Shown here piece after piece: positions 28,213 through 37,468 of a DNA stretch of 64,000 bases. The notes under the pieces are model-generated. The model ran no database searches and was not told the DNA's origin. It saw only the letters and a list, made by a program, of their open reading frames with translations. Within the stretch, counting starts at the first letter, position 1, and each line of letters begins with the position of its first letter. The stretch is from Dyella mobilis (GTDB lineage Bacteria > Pseudomonadota > Gammaproteobacteria > Xanthomonadales > Rhodanobacteraceae). A program made the position numbers and the translations under genes. The stretch spans positions 620,001 through 684,000 of the forward strand of contig NZ_JADIKF010000040.1 in the NCBI RefSeq assembly GCF_016904945.1, read 5' to 3'.

Positions 28213-28761
28213 ATGCCACGTATCGGCGTCGTGCTGGCCGGCGGCCTTTCCTCGCGCATGGGGCGCGACAAAGCCTTGTTGCCCTGGCGCGGCCGGCCAT
28301 TGATCGAACATCAGATCGCCGTACTGCAAGCCGCGGGCGTGGATAGCGTGCAAGTCAGCGGAGCACGCCCCGACTACCACGGCATCGCCGACCCCATAGC
28401 CCAGCTCGGTCCCGTCGGCGGCATTGCAGGCATCGCGGCGGCGTGCGGCAACGCTCAATTGCTGATCATTCCGGTCGACATGCCTCGCTTGCAACCGGCA
28501 TTGTTGCAGCGCCTGCTTGCCGCTGGGGCATCCGCCAGAAGCGCGTATTTCATCGACCACGTGTTGCCAATGACACTACGCCTGGATGCCGCGTGCCGCG
28601 ACGTGCTGGCCAAACTGCAGGCCATCGATCATCCACGCGACCGGTCTTTGCGCGCCTTGCAAGCACGCGTTGGCGCCACGGTCATCGCGTTGGACGAGGA
28701 AGAAGAAACACAGCTGATCGATTGCAACACCGAACAAACCTGGCAAGAGGCATGCGAATGA
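28213..28761 (+). CDS. mobA: Molybdenum cofactor guanylyltransferase MobA
   Basis: 182 residues from ATG 28213 (MPRIGVVLAGGLSSRMGRDKALL). A GTG at 28192, with GGGGA upstream, is an alternative start that overlaps moaE. The nucleotide-binding LAGGLSSRMGRDK signature, PVGGIAGI and the IPVDMPRLQP metal-binding segment are intact. MobA adds GMP to Moco to make the guanine dinucleotide form used by DMSO-reductase-family enzymes, including the formate dehydrogenase encoded at 32936. Confidence 0.92.
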   Translation: MPRIGVVLAGGLSSRMGRDKALLPWRGRPLIEHQIAVLQAAGVDSVQVSGARPDYHGIADPIAQLGPVGGIAGIAAACGNAQLLIIPVDMPRLQPALLQRLLAAGASARSAYFIDHVLPMTLRLDAACRDVLAKLQAIDHPRDRSLRALQARVGATVIALDEEEETQLIDCNTEQTWQEACE

Positions 28762-29111
28762 GAGTGCAACTGGAAGGCCAGACACTGCGGCTGCGCATCG
28801 ATGAGGCGGAGCTGGCGCAATTGCTGGCAGGCGGCGCTGCCGAAAACCGCACTCGCCTGCCGGACGGTCGCACCGAAATACAGCAAGTCCGCCTTGGCAT
28901 GCTCGGCTGGCAATGCGAAGGCGATCACTGGCACATCCAATTGCCGGATGATGAAGTACGCGCATTGAGCGTACGCCTGCCGTCACGCGATGGCCTGCAA
29001 TTCAGTCTGCCGTTACCGGATGGCGACGAGCTGCAATTGCTGTTCGATGTGGACGTCCGCGACAGCGCGCGCAAGCGCTTGCACAAATCTTCCGAGGGAG
29101 AAGCATCGTGA
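28758..29111 (+). CDS. Unknown small protein inside the Moco/molybdate operon
   Basis: 117 residues from ATG 28758, overlapping the mobA stop (ATGA); its own stop overlaps the GTG start of modA (GTGA). It is soluble, without signal peptide or cysteine-based metal site (one Cys, GWQCEG). The start MRVQLEGQTLRLRIDEAELAQL, read as two parts around QTLRLR, recalls short DUF7009-type proteins, but that is a weak memory-based match. The composition is beta-rich with alternating charged and hydrophobic residues and a D/E-rich end. The double overlap strongly suggests co-translation with mobA and modA and a role in molybdenum use, which is inference. Confidence 0.85.
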   Translation: MRVQLEGQTLRLRIDEAELAQLLAGGAAENRTRLPDGRTEIQQVRLGMLGWQCEGDHWHIQLPDDEVRALSVRLPSRDGLQFSLPLPDGDELQLLFDVDVRDSARKRLHKSSEGEAS

Positions 29112-30013
29112 GCATCGCCAAGCGCCTGGTCACCTTGCTGGCCGCCGCCTTTGTCTTTACCAGTTCCCTGGCTGCCGACAGCCCGGTATTGCGCGTGGCC
29201 TACGCCGGCTCGATGGGGGTGGTCATGGACGGCTCTGCCGGCCCGTCGTTTGCGCAGGCTCATCACGCCGCCTATCAGGGCATCGGCCAGGGCTCCTACG
29301 CCTTGGCGCGCTTGCTGGCGTCCCATCAGTTGCAGGCGGACGTATTCGTGGCCATCACGCCCGGGCCCATGCAGCTGTTGAAACAGGCCGGCATGGTGAC
29401 CCAGGCCGTACCCGTAGCCAGTACACAGATGGTGATCAGCTACAGCCCGCACAGCCGCTTCGCGGCCGACTTCAGCGCGGCCGCCCAAGGCAGAAAAAAC
29501 TGGTACGACGTGCTGAGCGAGCCCGGATTGCGCCTGGGCCGCACCGATCCGGCGGTCGATCCTCAAGGCGCCAACGTACTGCTGACCTTGCAACTGGCCG
29601 CCGACTATTACCATCGCCCCGATTTGCTGCAGAAGATCGCCGGCGCGCCGCAGAATCCCGCGCAGATTTTCACCGAAGCGTCCCTGATGTCGCGACTTGA
29701 AGCCGGCCAGATCGATGCCGCCATCAGCTACCTCAGCGCAGCGCAATCGCATCATCTGCCGACCATCAGCCTGCCCGACGAGATCAATCTCGGCGACCCT
29801 GCCATGCAGGGTCCATGGTACGACCGCGCCGCCATCAAGCTGGACAACGGCAAAACCCTCAAGGTGCAGCCGCTGGTGTTCTACGCCGCCGTGCTTGGCG
29901 ATGCCCGGCAACCGCAACTGGCGCGCGACTTTGTAGCGCTCCTGCAAAGCGCACAGGGACAGGCTTTGTTCCGCGATCATGGTTACAGCCCGCCGCGCGG
30001 AAACGCGCTGTGA
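29108..30013 (+). CDS. modA: Molybdate/tungstate ABC transporter substrate-binding protein
   Basis: 301 residues from a GTG start overlapping the previous stop. Signal peptide cleaved near SLA|AD (about residue 23). The mature protein has YAGSMGVVMDGSAGPSF, QGSYALARLLASHQLQADVF and the segment ISYLSAAQSHHLP, resembling the WtpA/ModA group more than classical E. coli ModA. In the periplasm it should bind molybdate or tungstate and hand it to ModB/ModC encoded downstream. GGAG precedes the GTG. Identity of the anion is inferred from operon context. Confidence 0.85.
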   Translation: MSIAKRLVTLLAAAFVFTSSLAADSPVLRVAYAGSMGVVMDGSAGPSFAQAHHAAYQGIGQGSYALARLLASHQLQADVFVAITPGPMQLLKQAGMVTQAVPVASTQMVISYSPHSRFAADFSAAAQGRKNWYDVLSEPGLRLGRTDPAVDPQGANVLLTLQLAADYYHRPDLLQKIAGAPQNPAQIFTEASLMSRLEAGQIDAAISYLSAAQSHHLPTISLPDEINLGDPAMQGPWYDRAAIKLDNGKTLKVQPLVFYAAVLGDARQPQLARDFVALLQSAQGQALFRDHGYSPPRGNAL

Positions 30014-30110
30014 TTCGACGCGGGCTTTTCAAACCTTGCGATGGACAGGCCTTGCCTCATGTGCACAGGGAGAGCGGGCAAGGCACGCGGCAACCCTGGA
30101 TGTTCATCGG

Positions 30111-30884
30111 GTGAATACGTCATCGCGCAAACTCCGCGCGCCCGCGCTGATGAGTGTCGTGACTTTGCTGCTGCTGGCGGCACCGTTTTTCGGCCTCGTG
30201 CTCGCGACGCATTGGCGCAGTTTCGGCTTTGCCGATGGCGATGGCAGCGCAGTGGCCATTTCGCTCGTCTACAGCCTGACCGCGCTGATCCTGATCATCA
30301 TCCTGGGCACGCCGCTGGCCTGGTGGCTGGCGCGTTACCCAATGCGCGGCAAATGGCTGATCGACGCGCTGCTGCTGCTTGCCTTGCTGACCCCTCCCCT
30401 CGCACTGGGTCTCCTGCTGGCGACGATGTACGGACCGTACGGCCCGGCCGGCAGCCTGCTTGAACGCGCAGGACTGGTGCTGACCAACTCCGCATCCGCT
30501 TTCGTGATGGCGCAGTTCTACAGTGCGCTGCCTTATTACGTGATTGCCGCCCGCGCCGCTTTCGAGGGTGTGCCGCGCGAGCTGGAGCAGATCGCCCTCA
30601 CCCTGGGTCATTCGCCGTGGCGCAGCTTCCTGCACGTCAGCCTGCCGCTGGCGCGACTCGGACTTGCCGCCGGCATTGCGCTGGCCTGGGTGCGTGCCCT
30701 GGGCGAGTTCGGCGCGGTATTGATCGTGGCTTATTACCCGCAGGGTATTCCGGTGAAGCTGTGGGTGAATCTGCAGGACATTGGCCTGAGCGCGGTCTAC
30801 CCGCTGCTATGGGTGTTCTTCCTGGTCGCAATGCCGCTACCGCTGGTGCTCGGGCTCGCCGCGCGGCGCAGGCAGCTGATCTGA
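30111..30884 (+). CDS. modB: Molybdate ABC transporter permease
   Basis: 257 residues from GTG 30111; ATG 30150 is an alternative, and the open extension to 29979 overlaps modA and lacks homology. About six membrane helices and the permease EAA-type loop EQIALTLGHSPWRSFLHVSLPLA with LAWVRALGEFGAVL, typical of ModB. It follows modA after 97 bases and its TGA overlaps the modC start (TGATG). The gap before it holds no recognisable hairpin or gene. Confidence 0.9.
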   Translation: MNTSSRKLRAPALMSVVTLLLLAAPFFGLVLATHWRSFGFADGDGSAVAISLVYSLTALILIIILGTPLAWWLARYPMRGKWLIDALLLLALLTPPLALGLLLATMYGPYGPAGSLLERAGLVLTNSASAFVMAQFYSALPYYVIAARAAFEGVPRELEQIALTLGHSPWRSFLHVSLPLARLGLAAGIALAWVRALGEFGAVLIVAYYPQGIPVKLWVNLQDIGLSAVYPLLWVFFLVAMPLPLVLGLAARRRQLI

Positions 30885-31867
30885 TGCGCATCGACTATCA
30901 CATCCAGGAACCGATTGCCCTCGATGCCGCCTTTGACGTCGAAGGCTTCACCGTACTGCTTGGCGCCAGCGGCGAAGGCAAATCGCTGTTGCTGCGAGCC
31001 ATCGCTGGATTGGCGCCGGCACGAGGCGAGCCCTTCGACGGAATGGCCGCTCAGCACCGCGCCGTGGGCTATCTGCCGCAAGGCTACGCGTTGTTCCCTC
31101 ACCTGAATGCCTGGCAAAACGTGGCCTTCTCGCTGCGCGGTCCGCAGCGGCGCCAGCAGGCCATGCAATGGCTTGAACGCGTACACGTAGCGGAATGCGC
31201 CGAGCGTTATCCGGCCACGTTGTCGGGCGGGCAGCAGCAGCGCGTTGCATTGGCCCGGGCCATGGCTCGACGGCCGCAGTTGCTGCTGCTGGACGAACCC
31301 ACCTCTGCGCTCGATCCGGTGACGCGAGACGACGTGATCGCGGAGTTGATCGCCGAAGTGCACGAATTCGGCATTCCTACACTGGCAGTCAGCCACGATC
31401 CGCATTTGGCGGCGGTCGCCGATCGGCTGGTTCTGATGCACGGACGCGGCATCATCCAGATCGGCACGCCGGACACCGTCTATGCATCGCCGGTGAGCGG
31501 CGCAGCGGCGCGTCTGCTCGGATACCGCAACGTGCATCGCGGGCGCATCGATCAGGCCGGCGACGCAGCGCGGCTCGTCTGGCCCGAAGGCGGCATTTCG
31601 TTTCCGCTGGAGACCGAGAAACCCAGCGCCATCGAGGTCGACTGGATGATCGACCCTTCCGCGATTCGCATCGCCGATACGAATAAAGCGCCACCGGATG
31701 CCATCATCGCATCGGTGGAAGTGCGCCACCGCGACGACCGCATCACCCAGCTCGGATTGCGCTGCGGTCGGGCGCGGCTATGGGTTACGGCACCGCCCGA
31801 TCAGCACCTGCCGGAAACACTCGCCATCCAGTTGCCGAGCACCGCGATTCGCTATTGGCCACGATGA
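30884..31867 (+). CDS. modC: Molybdate ABC transporter ATPase
   Basis: 327 residues from ATG 30884. Walker A LLGASGEGKSLLL, Q-loop GYLPQGYALFP, signature LSGGQQQRVALARA, Walker B LLLLDEP, D-loop SALD, and switch His AVSHDPHLA. A C-terminal TOBE-like domain (about 260-327) ends IRYWPR, as in ModC, where it can sense molybdate. Downstream there are only three bases before the stop codon of fdsD on the other strand, so no dedicated terminator fits. Confidence 0.93.
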   Translation: MRIDYHIQEPIALDAAFDVEGFTVLLGASGEGKSLLLRAIAGLAPARGEPFDGMAAQHRAVGYLPQGYALFPHLNAWQNVAFSLRGPQRRQQAMQWLERVHVAECAERYPATLSGGQQQRVALARAMARRPQLLLLDEPTSALDPVTRDDVIAELIAEVHEFGIPTLAVSHDPHLAAVADRLVLMHGRGIIQIGTPDTVYASPVSGAAARLLGYRNVHRGRIDQAGDAARLVWPEGGISFPLETEKPSAIEVDWMIDPSAIRIADTNKAPPDAIIASVEVRHRDDRITQLGLRCGRARLWVTAPPDQHLPETLAIQLPSTAIRYWPR

Positions 31868-31870
31868 GCA

Positions 31871-32107
31871 TTACCCGGCGATCGTCTTGCGATCAATCTC
31901 CGCCAGGCGCTCGACCCCCATCTTCGCCAAAGGCTCCAGGCCTTCGCCGCCGCCGGCCAGATGCGCCACGATCTGCTTGCGCATGCCGGGCTCCCAGAAG
32001 CGCTTCAGGTGATCGGCGACACCGGCCACACCTGCCGCCTGATCGGATTCGGCACTGAAGTAGCGACTGATATCGTTGACCATCGCCACCAGACGTTCGA
32101 CGTTCAC
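31871..32107 (-). CDS. fdsD: Formate dehydrogenase delta subunit
   Basis: 78 residues from GTG 32107, overlapping the fdhD stop (GTGA). Pattern MNVERLVAMVNDISRYF, then VADHLKRFWEPGMRKQI and LEPLAKMGVERL, is that of FdsD, a small protein needed for active NAD-dependent formate dehydrogenase in the fds systems of Rhodobacter and Cupriavidus. It is the last gene of the operon and abuts modC on the opposite strand. Confidence 0.9.
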   Translation of the reverse strand: MNVERLVAMVNDISRYFSAESDQAAGVAGVADHLKRFWEPGMRKQIVAHLAGGGEGLEPLAKMGVERLAEIDRKTIAG

Positions 32108-32955
32108 GGATTGACTCCTGTCACCTGCAGCAACCGCTGCGGATGCGTGTACACGACATAGCTGCCGGCACGGGCAAAACCGATCAACGTCAGGCGGGTG
32201 CTTTCGGCCAGGTGTATCGCCAGCGCCGTCGGCGCCGAGATGGCCGCCATCAGGGTAATACCGGCACTCGCCGCCTTGGTCACCATTTCGTAGCTCGCGC
32301 GGCTGGTCACCAACAGAAAGCCTCGTTCGGGATCGATCTGCGCCTTGACCATCGCACCGATCAGCTTGTCCAAGGCATTGTGCCGGCCGACATCTTCGCG
32401 AACCAGCGCGATGCTGCCATCGACGCGCACCCACGCGGCCGCATGCACCGATCCGGTTTCGCTGTTGACCGGTTGCGCGGCGCCCAGCGCTTCCAGCGCC
32501 CGCGCCAACGCGGCCGGCGCAATACGGGGACCGGGGCCCACCGGCGCCGGGTGACGCACGGCATCTTCCAGCAGGCGCGCACCGCACAGACCGCAGCCGC
32601 TGCGCCCCGGCAGCAATCGCTCGCCGCTGCTGCCGATGCGCTGCGCAAGCTTGTCCGATGCCACGCGCATGGCCAGTTCGACGCCTTCCAGCCGCGGATG
32701 CACTTCAACCGACGTCAGTTCGGCCGACGTACTGATCAAGCCTTCGCTAAGCGAAAAACCGAGCGCGAAGTCTTCCAGATCCAGCGGTGTCACCATCATC
32801 ACCGCAAACGGCACGTCGTCGTAGATCATGGCAACGGGCACTTCTTCGGCGATTTCGTCGCTCAAATGTTCCAGCTCGCCGTGACGATAACGATCGACGC
32901 GGCGCATGACGTAACCTCGGCCCTCGGCCGAGGGTTCAGGGCATTTCGGCAGCAT
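32104..32955 (-). CDS. fdhD: Formate dehydrogenase accessory sulfurtransferase FdhD
   Basis: 283 residues from ATG 32955, overlapping the end of fdsA by 20 bases; ATG 32907 (MRRVDRYRHGELE) with GAGG upstream is an equally good start giving 267. Conserved motif GRSGCGLCGARL supplies the two cysteines that carry sulphur, and VREDVGRHNALDKLIG and VTSRASYEMV follow. FdhD transfers sulphur to the Mo centre of formate dehydrogenase, needed for activity. Its place between fdsA and fdsD fits. Confidence 0.95.
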   Translation of the reverse strand: MLPKCPEPSAEGRGYVMRRVDRYRHGELEHLSDEIAEEVPVAMIYDDVPFAVMMVTPLDLEDFALGFSLSEGLISTSAELTSVEVHPRLEGVELAMRVASDKLAQRIGSSGERLLPGRSGCGLCGARLLEDAVRHPAPVGPGPRIAPAALARALEALGAAQPVNSETGSVHAAAWVRVDGSIALVREDVGRHNALDKLIGAMVKAQIDPERGFLLVTSRASYEMVTKAASAGITLMAAISAPTALAIHLAESTRLTLIGFARAGSYVVYTHPQRLLQVTGVNP

Positions 32956-35815
32956 CCAGGAGCGCCTGCTGTTCGTGGGAGAAGGCCCGGTACCGCTGCT
33001 GCCACGTCGAAGGCTGGTCGACGCGCGTCACTTGCACGGCGGTGACCTTGTATTCGGGGCAGTTGGTGGCCCAATCGGAATTTTCGGTAGTAATGACGTT
33101 GGCGCCGGAGCCGGGAAAATGGAAGGTGGTGTAGACAACGCCCGGCTGCATGCGCTCGGAAATCCGCGCGCGCAACACAGTCTGTCCGGCACGGCTTTCG
33201 ATGCCGACCCAATCGTCTTCCTTGATGCCGCGCTCTTCTGCATCGTGCGGATGAATTTCCAGCCGGTCCTCGTCGTGCCACATCACGTTCGCGGTGCGAC
33301 GTGTCTGCGCACCGACATTGTACTGGCTGAGAATCCGGCCGGTGGTAAGGATCAGCGGGTGCTCGGCATTGACCTTCTCCGTGGTCGGCACGTACTCGGT
33401 CAGCATGAAGCGCCCCTTGCCGCGCACGAACTCGCCCACGTGCATGATCGGCGTTCCTTCCGGGTGCTGCTCGTTGCAAGGCCACTGGATCGAGCCAAGC
33501 TGGTCGATCTTGTCGAAGCTCACGCTCTGGAAGGTCGGCGTCAACCGTGCGATCTCGTCCATGATTTGCGAGGGATGCGCGTAGTGCATCGGGTAGCCCA
33601 TGGCATTGGACAGCAACTGGGTCACTTCCCAATCCGCATAACGCCCCTTCGGCGCCATCACCTTGCGTACCCGGGAAATGCGCCGCTCCGCATTGATGAA
33701 GGTGCCGTCCTTTTCCAGGAACGAGCTGCCAGGCAGGAATACGTGTGCGTATTTGGCCGTCTCGTTGAGAAACAGATCCTGCACCACCACGCATTCCATG
33801 GCTTCCAGTGCAGCCGTGACGTGCTGGGTGTTCGGATCCGACTGCGCGATGTCCTCACCTTCCAGATACAGCCCCTTGAAGCTGCCATCCAGGGCCGCCT
33901 CGAACATGTTGGGAATGCGCAGGCCGGGTTCATCGTGCAAGGGCACGCCCCAATCGGCCTCGAACGAGCCGCGCACCTTGGCGTCGCCAACGTGCCGATA
34001 GCCGGGAAATTCATGTGGGAACGACCCCATGTCGCAAGAACCCTGCACGTTGTTCTGGCCGCGCATCGGATTCACGCCCACGCCGGCGCGGCCGATGTTG
34101 CCCGTCGCCATCGCCAGATTGGCGATCGCCATCACCGCGGTGGAGCCTTGCGAATGCTCGGTGACGCCAAGCCCGTAGTAAATCGCAGCATTGCCGCCGG
34201 TGGCATATAGCCGCGCCGCGCCGCGCAACAATTCGGCGGATACGCCGATTTCGGCCGCCATCGCTTCAGGACTGTTTTTGTCCTGGGCGACGAAGGTCCG
34301 CCACTTCTCGAACGCCGCGGGCTCACAGCGTTCGGCGACGAAAGCCTCATCGACCAGGCCTTCCGTCACGATCACGTGGGCCAGCGCATTGAGCAGTGCG
34401 ACATTGGTGCCCGGCTTGAGCTTGAGGTGGAAATCGGCCTGAATGTGCGGCGTACGCACCAGATCGATGCGGCGCGGATCGGCCACGATCAATTTGGCGC
34501 CGGCACGCAGCCGCTGTTTCATCTGCGAACCGAAGACCGGGTGTGCATCGGTGGGATTGGCGCCGATCACCAGCACCACGTCGGTATGCTCGACCGAATC
34601 AAAGTCCTGCGTGCCAGCCGATTCGCCCATGGTCGACTTGAGGCCGTAACCGGTCGGCGAATGACAGACGCGTGCGCAGGTATCGACGTTATTGTTGCCG
34701 AAAGCGGCGCGCACCAGCTTCTGCACCAGGTAGGTCTCTTCATTGGTGCAGCGCGAAGAGGTGATGCCGCCGATCGCGAATTTGCCGTATTGGGCCTGCA
34801 GGCGCTTGAACTCGCTGGCCGCGTGCGCAATGGCTTCTTCCCAGCTCGCAATGCGCCAAGGGTCGCTGATCTTGCGCCGGATCATGGGCGTGGTGATGCG
34901 CTCCGGATGAGAGGCGTAGCCGATCGCAAAACGCCCCTTGACGCAGGAATGGCCGTGATTGGCATGACCATCCTTGTTAGGCACCATGCGCACGATTTCC
35001 TCGCCTTTCATCTCGGCACGGAAGCTGCAGCCTACGCCGCAATAGGCACACGTCGTCACGACACTGTGTTCGGCCTGGCCGCGGTCGATCAGCGATTTTT
35101 CCGACAACGTGGCCGTGGGACAGGCCTGCACGCAAGCACCGCAGGACACGCATTCGGAATCGAGAAAACGGTTGTCTTGGCTGGCCGCCACCTTCGACTC
35201 GAAGCCGCGCCCCTGGATGGTCAACGCAAACGTACCCTGTACTTCGTCGCAAGCGCGCACGCAGCGCGAGCAGACGATGCATTTGGAAGGATCAAAAGCA
35301 AAATAGGGATTGGATTCGTCCTTCGCCGCGAAGAGCGGATTGGCTTCGCCTTGAGCGGACTTGGCGTAAACGTGGTTCTTTCCGTCATAGCCATAGCGCA
35401 CTTCGCGCAAACCCACTACCCCGGCCATGTCCTGCAATTCGCAATGCCCATTGGCCGGACAAGTCAGGCAGTCGAGCGGATGATCGGAGATGTACAGCTC
35501 CATCACGCCACGACGGATTTCGGCCAACTTGACGCTTTGCGTGCTCACCTTCATGCCCTCGGCCACCGGCGTGGTGCACGACGCCGGATACCCTTTGCGC
35601 CCTTCGATCTCGACCAGGCACAGGCGGCAGGAACCGAAGGCTTCCAGCATGTCGGTGGCGCACAGCTTGGGAATGGCGATGCCGGCCTGGGCAGCGGCGC
35701 GCATGACCGACGTGCCTTCAGGCACCCTGATGCTGCGGCCATCGATGTCCAACGTCACCAGCGTTTCGGATTTGATCTCGGGTGTGCCGCGGTCGATGTC
35801 GACGATGGACAGCAT
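32936..35815 (-). CDS. fdsA: NAD-dependent formate dehydrogenase alpha (catalytic, molybdenum) subunit
   Basis: 959 residues, matching the FdsA family. Order: [2Fe-2S] ferredoxin domain (GSCRLCLVEIEG, residues about 50-85), His/Cys cluster TCPANGHCEL, two [4Fe-4S] sites CIVCSRCVRAC and CVSCGACVQAC, a fourth at CAYCGVGC with HSCVKGRF, then the bis-MGD domain. The active-site residue is Cys384, with His385, in CARVCHSPTG, so this is the cysteine, not selenocysteine, form. It oxidises formate to CO2 and sends electrons to FdsBG. A C-terminal MopB-binding domain follows (RTANVMWHDEDRLEIHP). The gap to fdsB is 93 bases. Confidence 0.97.
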   Translation of the reverse strand: MLSIVDIDRGTPEIKSETLVTLDIDGRSIRVPEGTSVMRAAAQAGIAIPKLCATDMLEAFGSCRLCLVEIEGRKGYPASCTTPVAEGMKVSTQSVKLAEIRRGVMELYISDHPLDCLTCPANGHCELQDMAGVVGLREVRYGYDGKNHVYAKSAQGEANPLFAAKDESNPYFAFDPSKCIVCSRCVRACDEVQGTFALTIQGRGFESKVAASQDNRFLDSECVSCGACVQACPTATLSEKSLIDRGQAEHSVVTTCAYCGVGCSFRAEMKGEEIVRMVPNKDGHANHGHSCVKGRFAIGYASHPERITTPMIRRKISDPWRIASWEEAIAHAASEFKRLQAQYGKFAIGGITSSRCTNEETYLVQKLVRAAFGNNNVDTCARVCHSPTGYGLKSTMGESAGTQDFDSVEHTDVVLVIGANPTDAHPVFGSQMKQRLRAGAKLIVADPRRIDLVRTPHIQADFHLKLKPGTNVALLNALAHVIVTEGLVDEAFVAERCEPAAFEKWRTFVAQDKNSPEAMAAEIGVSAELLRGAARLYATGGNAAIYYGLGVTEHSQGSTAVMAIANLAMATGNIGRAGVGVNPMRGQNNVQGSCDMGSFPHEFPGYRHVGDAKVRGSFEADWGVPLHDEPGLRIPNMFEAALDGSFKGLYLEGEDIAQSDPNTQHVTAALEAMECVVVQDLFLNETAKYAHVFLPGSSFLEKDGTFINAERRISRVRKVMAPKGRYADWEVTQLLSNAMGYPMHYAHPSQIMDEIARLTPTFQSVSFDKIDQLGSIQWPCNEQHPEGTPIMHVGEFVRGKGRFMLTEYVPTTEKVNAEHPLILTTGRILSQYNVGAQTRRTANVMWHDEDRLEIHPHDAEERGIKEDDWVGIESRAGQTVLRARISERMQPGVVYTTFHFPGSGANVITTENSDWATNCPEYKVTAVQVTRVDQPSTWQQRYRAFSHEQQALLDAAEMP

Positions 35816-35908
35816 GATCCACTACCTCCTCAATCCATCGCGTCGTTAACGTGAAAAGCGCGATTCGATTTTTGCGGGGATGATGGCAAAAACGTCACGA
35901 TTGCACCG

Positions 35909-37468
35909 TCACTGCGCAATCCGCCGCGCTTCGCCCTCAAAATCTTCGTGAAAATGATCCAGCGCGCTCAATACGGGAAACGGCGCCATGCCACCCAGAG
36001 CACACAGCGATCCGGCCACCATCGTCTGACACAGGTCGCGCAGCAGCACCTCGTCGCGCTCGCGCTGGTCCGCATCGCCAGCCAGCATGCGATCGATCAC
36101 TTCCACCCCGCGGGTGGAGCCGATCCGGCACGGGGTGCATTTGCCGCACGATTCGATCGCGCAGAACTCCATCGCAAAACGCGCTTGTGCAGCCATGTCG
36201 ACGCTATCGTCGAAGACCACCACGCCGCCATGCCCGACCATGCCGCCGATGGCCGCGAAGGCTTCGTAGTCGATCGGCGTATCCAGTTGCGAGGCCGGGA
36301 TGTAAGCACCCAACGGTCCACCAACCTGCACCGCGCGCACCGGGCGCCCGCTTGCCGTGCCGCCTCCGCAGTCTTCGACCAGTTCGCGCAACGTCAGACC
36401 GAAAGCCCGCTCGACCAACCCCGGGCGCTTCACGTTGCCCGCCAATTGCAACGGAATGGTGCCGCGCGAACGGCCACTGCCGTAGTCGCGGTAGAACGTC
36501 GCACCGCGCTCGAGAATAATTGGCACCGTCGCCAAGGTAACGACGTTGTTGATCACCGTAGGTTTGCCGAACAACCCTTGGATCGCCGGTAGCGGCGGCT
36601 TGAAACGGACCTGCCCGCGCTTGCCCTCCAGGCTTTCCAGCAACGAGGTTTCTTCGCCGCAGATATAGGCGCCGGCAGCCATCCGCACTTCCAGGTGAAA
36701 AGCCTTGCCGCTGCCGCAAACGTCGTCACCCAGATAGCCCGCGGCGGTAGCCGCTTCGATCGCTGCCTGCAAAGCGCGCTGCGCAAGCGGGTATTCGATG
36801 CGCAAATAGATATAGCCCCGGCTGGCGCCAACGGCCAACCCTGCGATGGTCATGCCTTCGATCAGCACGAACGGATCGCCTTCCATCACCATCCGGTCGG
36901 CGAACGTACCCGAATCGCCTTCGTCGGCATTGCACACGATGTATTTCTGCTCTGCCACGGCCTCGAGGCAGGTCTTCCACTTGATGCCCGCCGGAAACGC
37001 CGCACCGCCACGACCGCGCAAACCCGAATCGGTAACGGCCTGCACGATCTGGGCCGAAGTCATCTTGAGGGCCGCCTGCAGCCCGAGATAGCCGCCACGT
37101 GCGCGATAGTCGTCCAGGCTGCGCGGATCCACGATGCCGACGCGCGCAAACGTGAGGCGCTGCTGGCTCTTCAACCAGGGAATGTCTTCCGTGGGGCCGA
37201 GCGCCAGCACGTCTTCGCCACCGCGAAGAAAATCGGCGTCGAACAGTGCCGACACGTCGCCTGCCTGCACGGGACCGTAAGCCACGCGCCGCCCGCCGAT
37301 ATCCACTTCCACCATCGGTTCCAGCCAGTACAAGCCGCGCGAACCGTTGCGCACCAGTTGCACATCCAGCTTGCGTGCAGCGGCTTCGGTTTCGATCGCC
37401 TTGGCAACCGCATCCGCTCCCAGGGACGAGGCGCTGGCGTCGCGAGGCACATAGACCGTGGTCGTCAT
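35909..37468 (-). CDS. fdsB: Formate dehydrogenase beta subunit (NuoF-like, FMN/NAD-binding)
   Basis: 519 residues. An N-terminal thioredoxin-like part is followed by the NuoF fold: GLRGRGGAAFPAGIKW, CNADEGDSGTFADR, GAYICGEETSLLESLEGKRG and the [4Fe-4S] site ESCGKCTPCRIGSTRG near the C-terminus. It takes electrons from FdsA through iron-sulphur clusters and reduces NAD at FMN. Its start overlaps the fdsG stop by 4 bases. Confidence 0.96.
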   Translation of the reverse strand: MTTTVYVPRDASASSLGADAVAKAIETEAAARKLDVQLVRNGSRGLYWLEPMVEVDIGGRRVAYGPVQAGDVSALFDADFLRGGEDVLALGPTEDIPWLKSQQRLTFARVGIVDPRSLDDYRARGGYLGLQAALKMTSAQIVQAVTDSGLRGRGGAAFPAGIKWKTCLEAVAEQKYIVCNADEGDSGTFADRMVMEGDPFVLIEGMTIAGLAVGASRGYIYLRIEYPLAQRALQAAIEAATAAGYLGDDVCGSGKAFHLEVRMAAGAYICGEETSLLESLEGKRGQVRFKPPLPAIQGLFGKPTVINNVVTLATVPIILERGATFYRDYGSGRSRGTIPLQLAGNVKRPGLVERAFGLTLRELVEDCGGGTASGRPVRAVQVGGPLGAYIPASQLDTPIDYEAFAAIGGMVGHGGVVVFDDSVDMAAQARFAMEFCAIESCGKCTPCRIGSTRGVEVIDRMLAGDADQRERDEVLLRDLCQTMVAGSLCALGGMAPFPVLSALDHFHEDFEGEARRIAQ

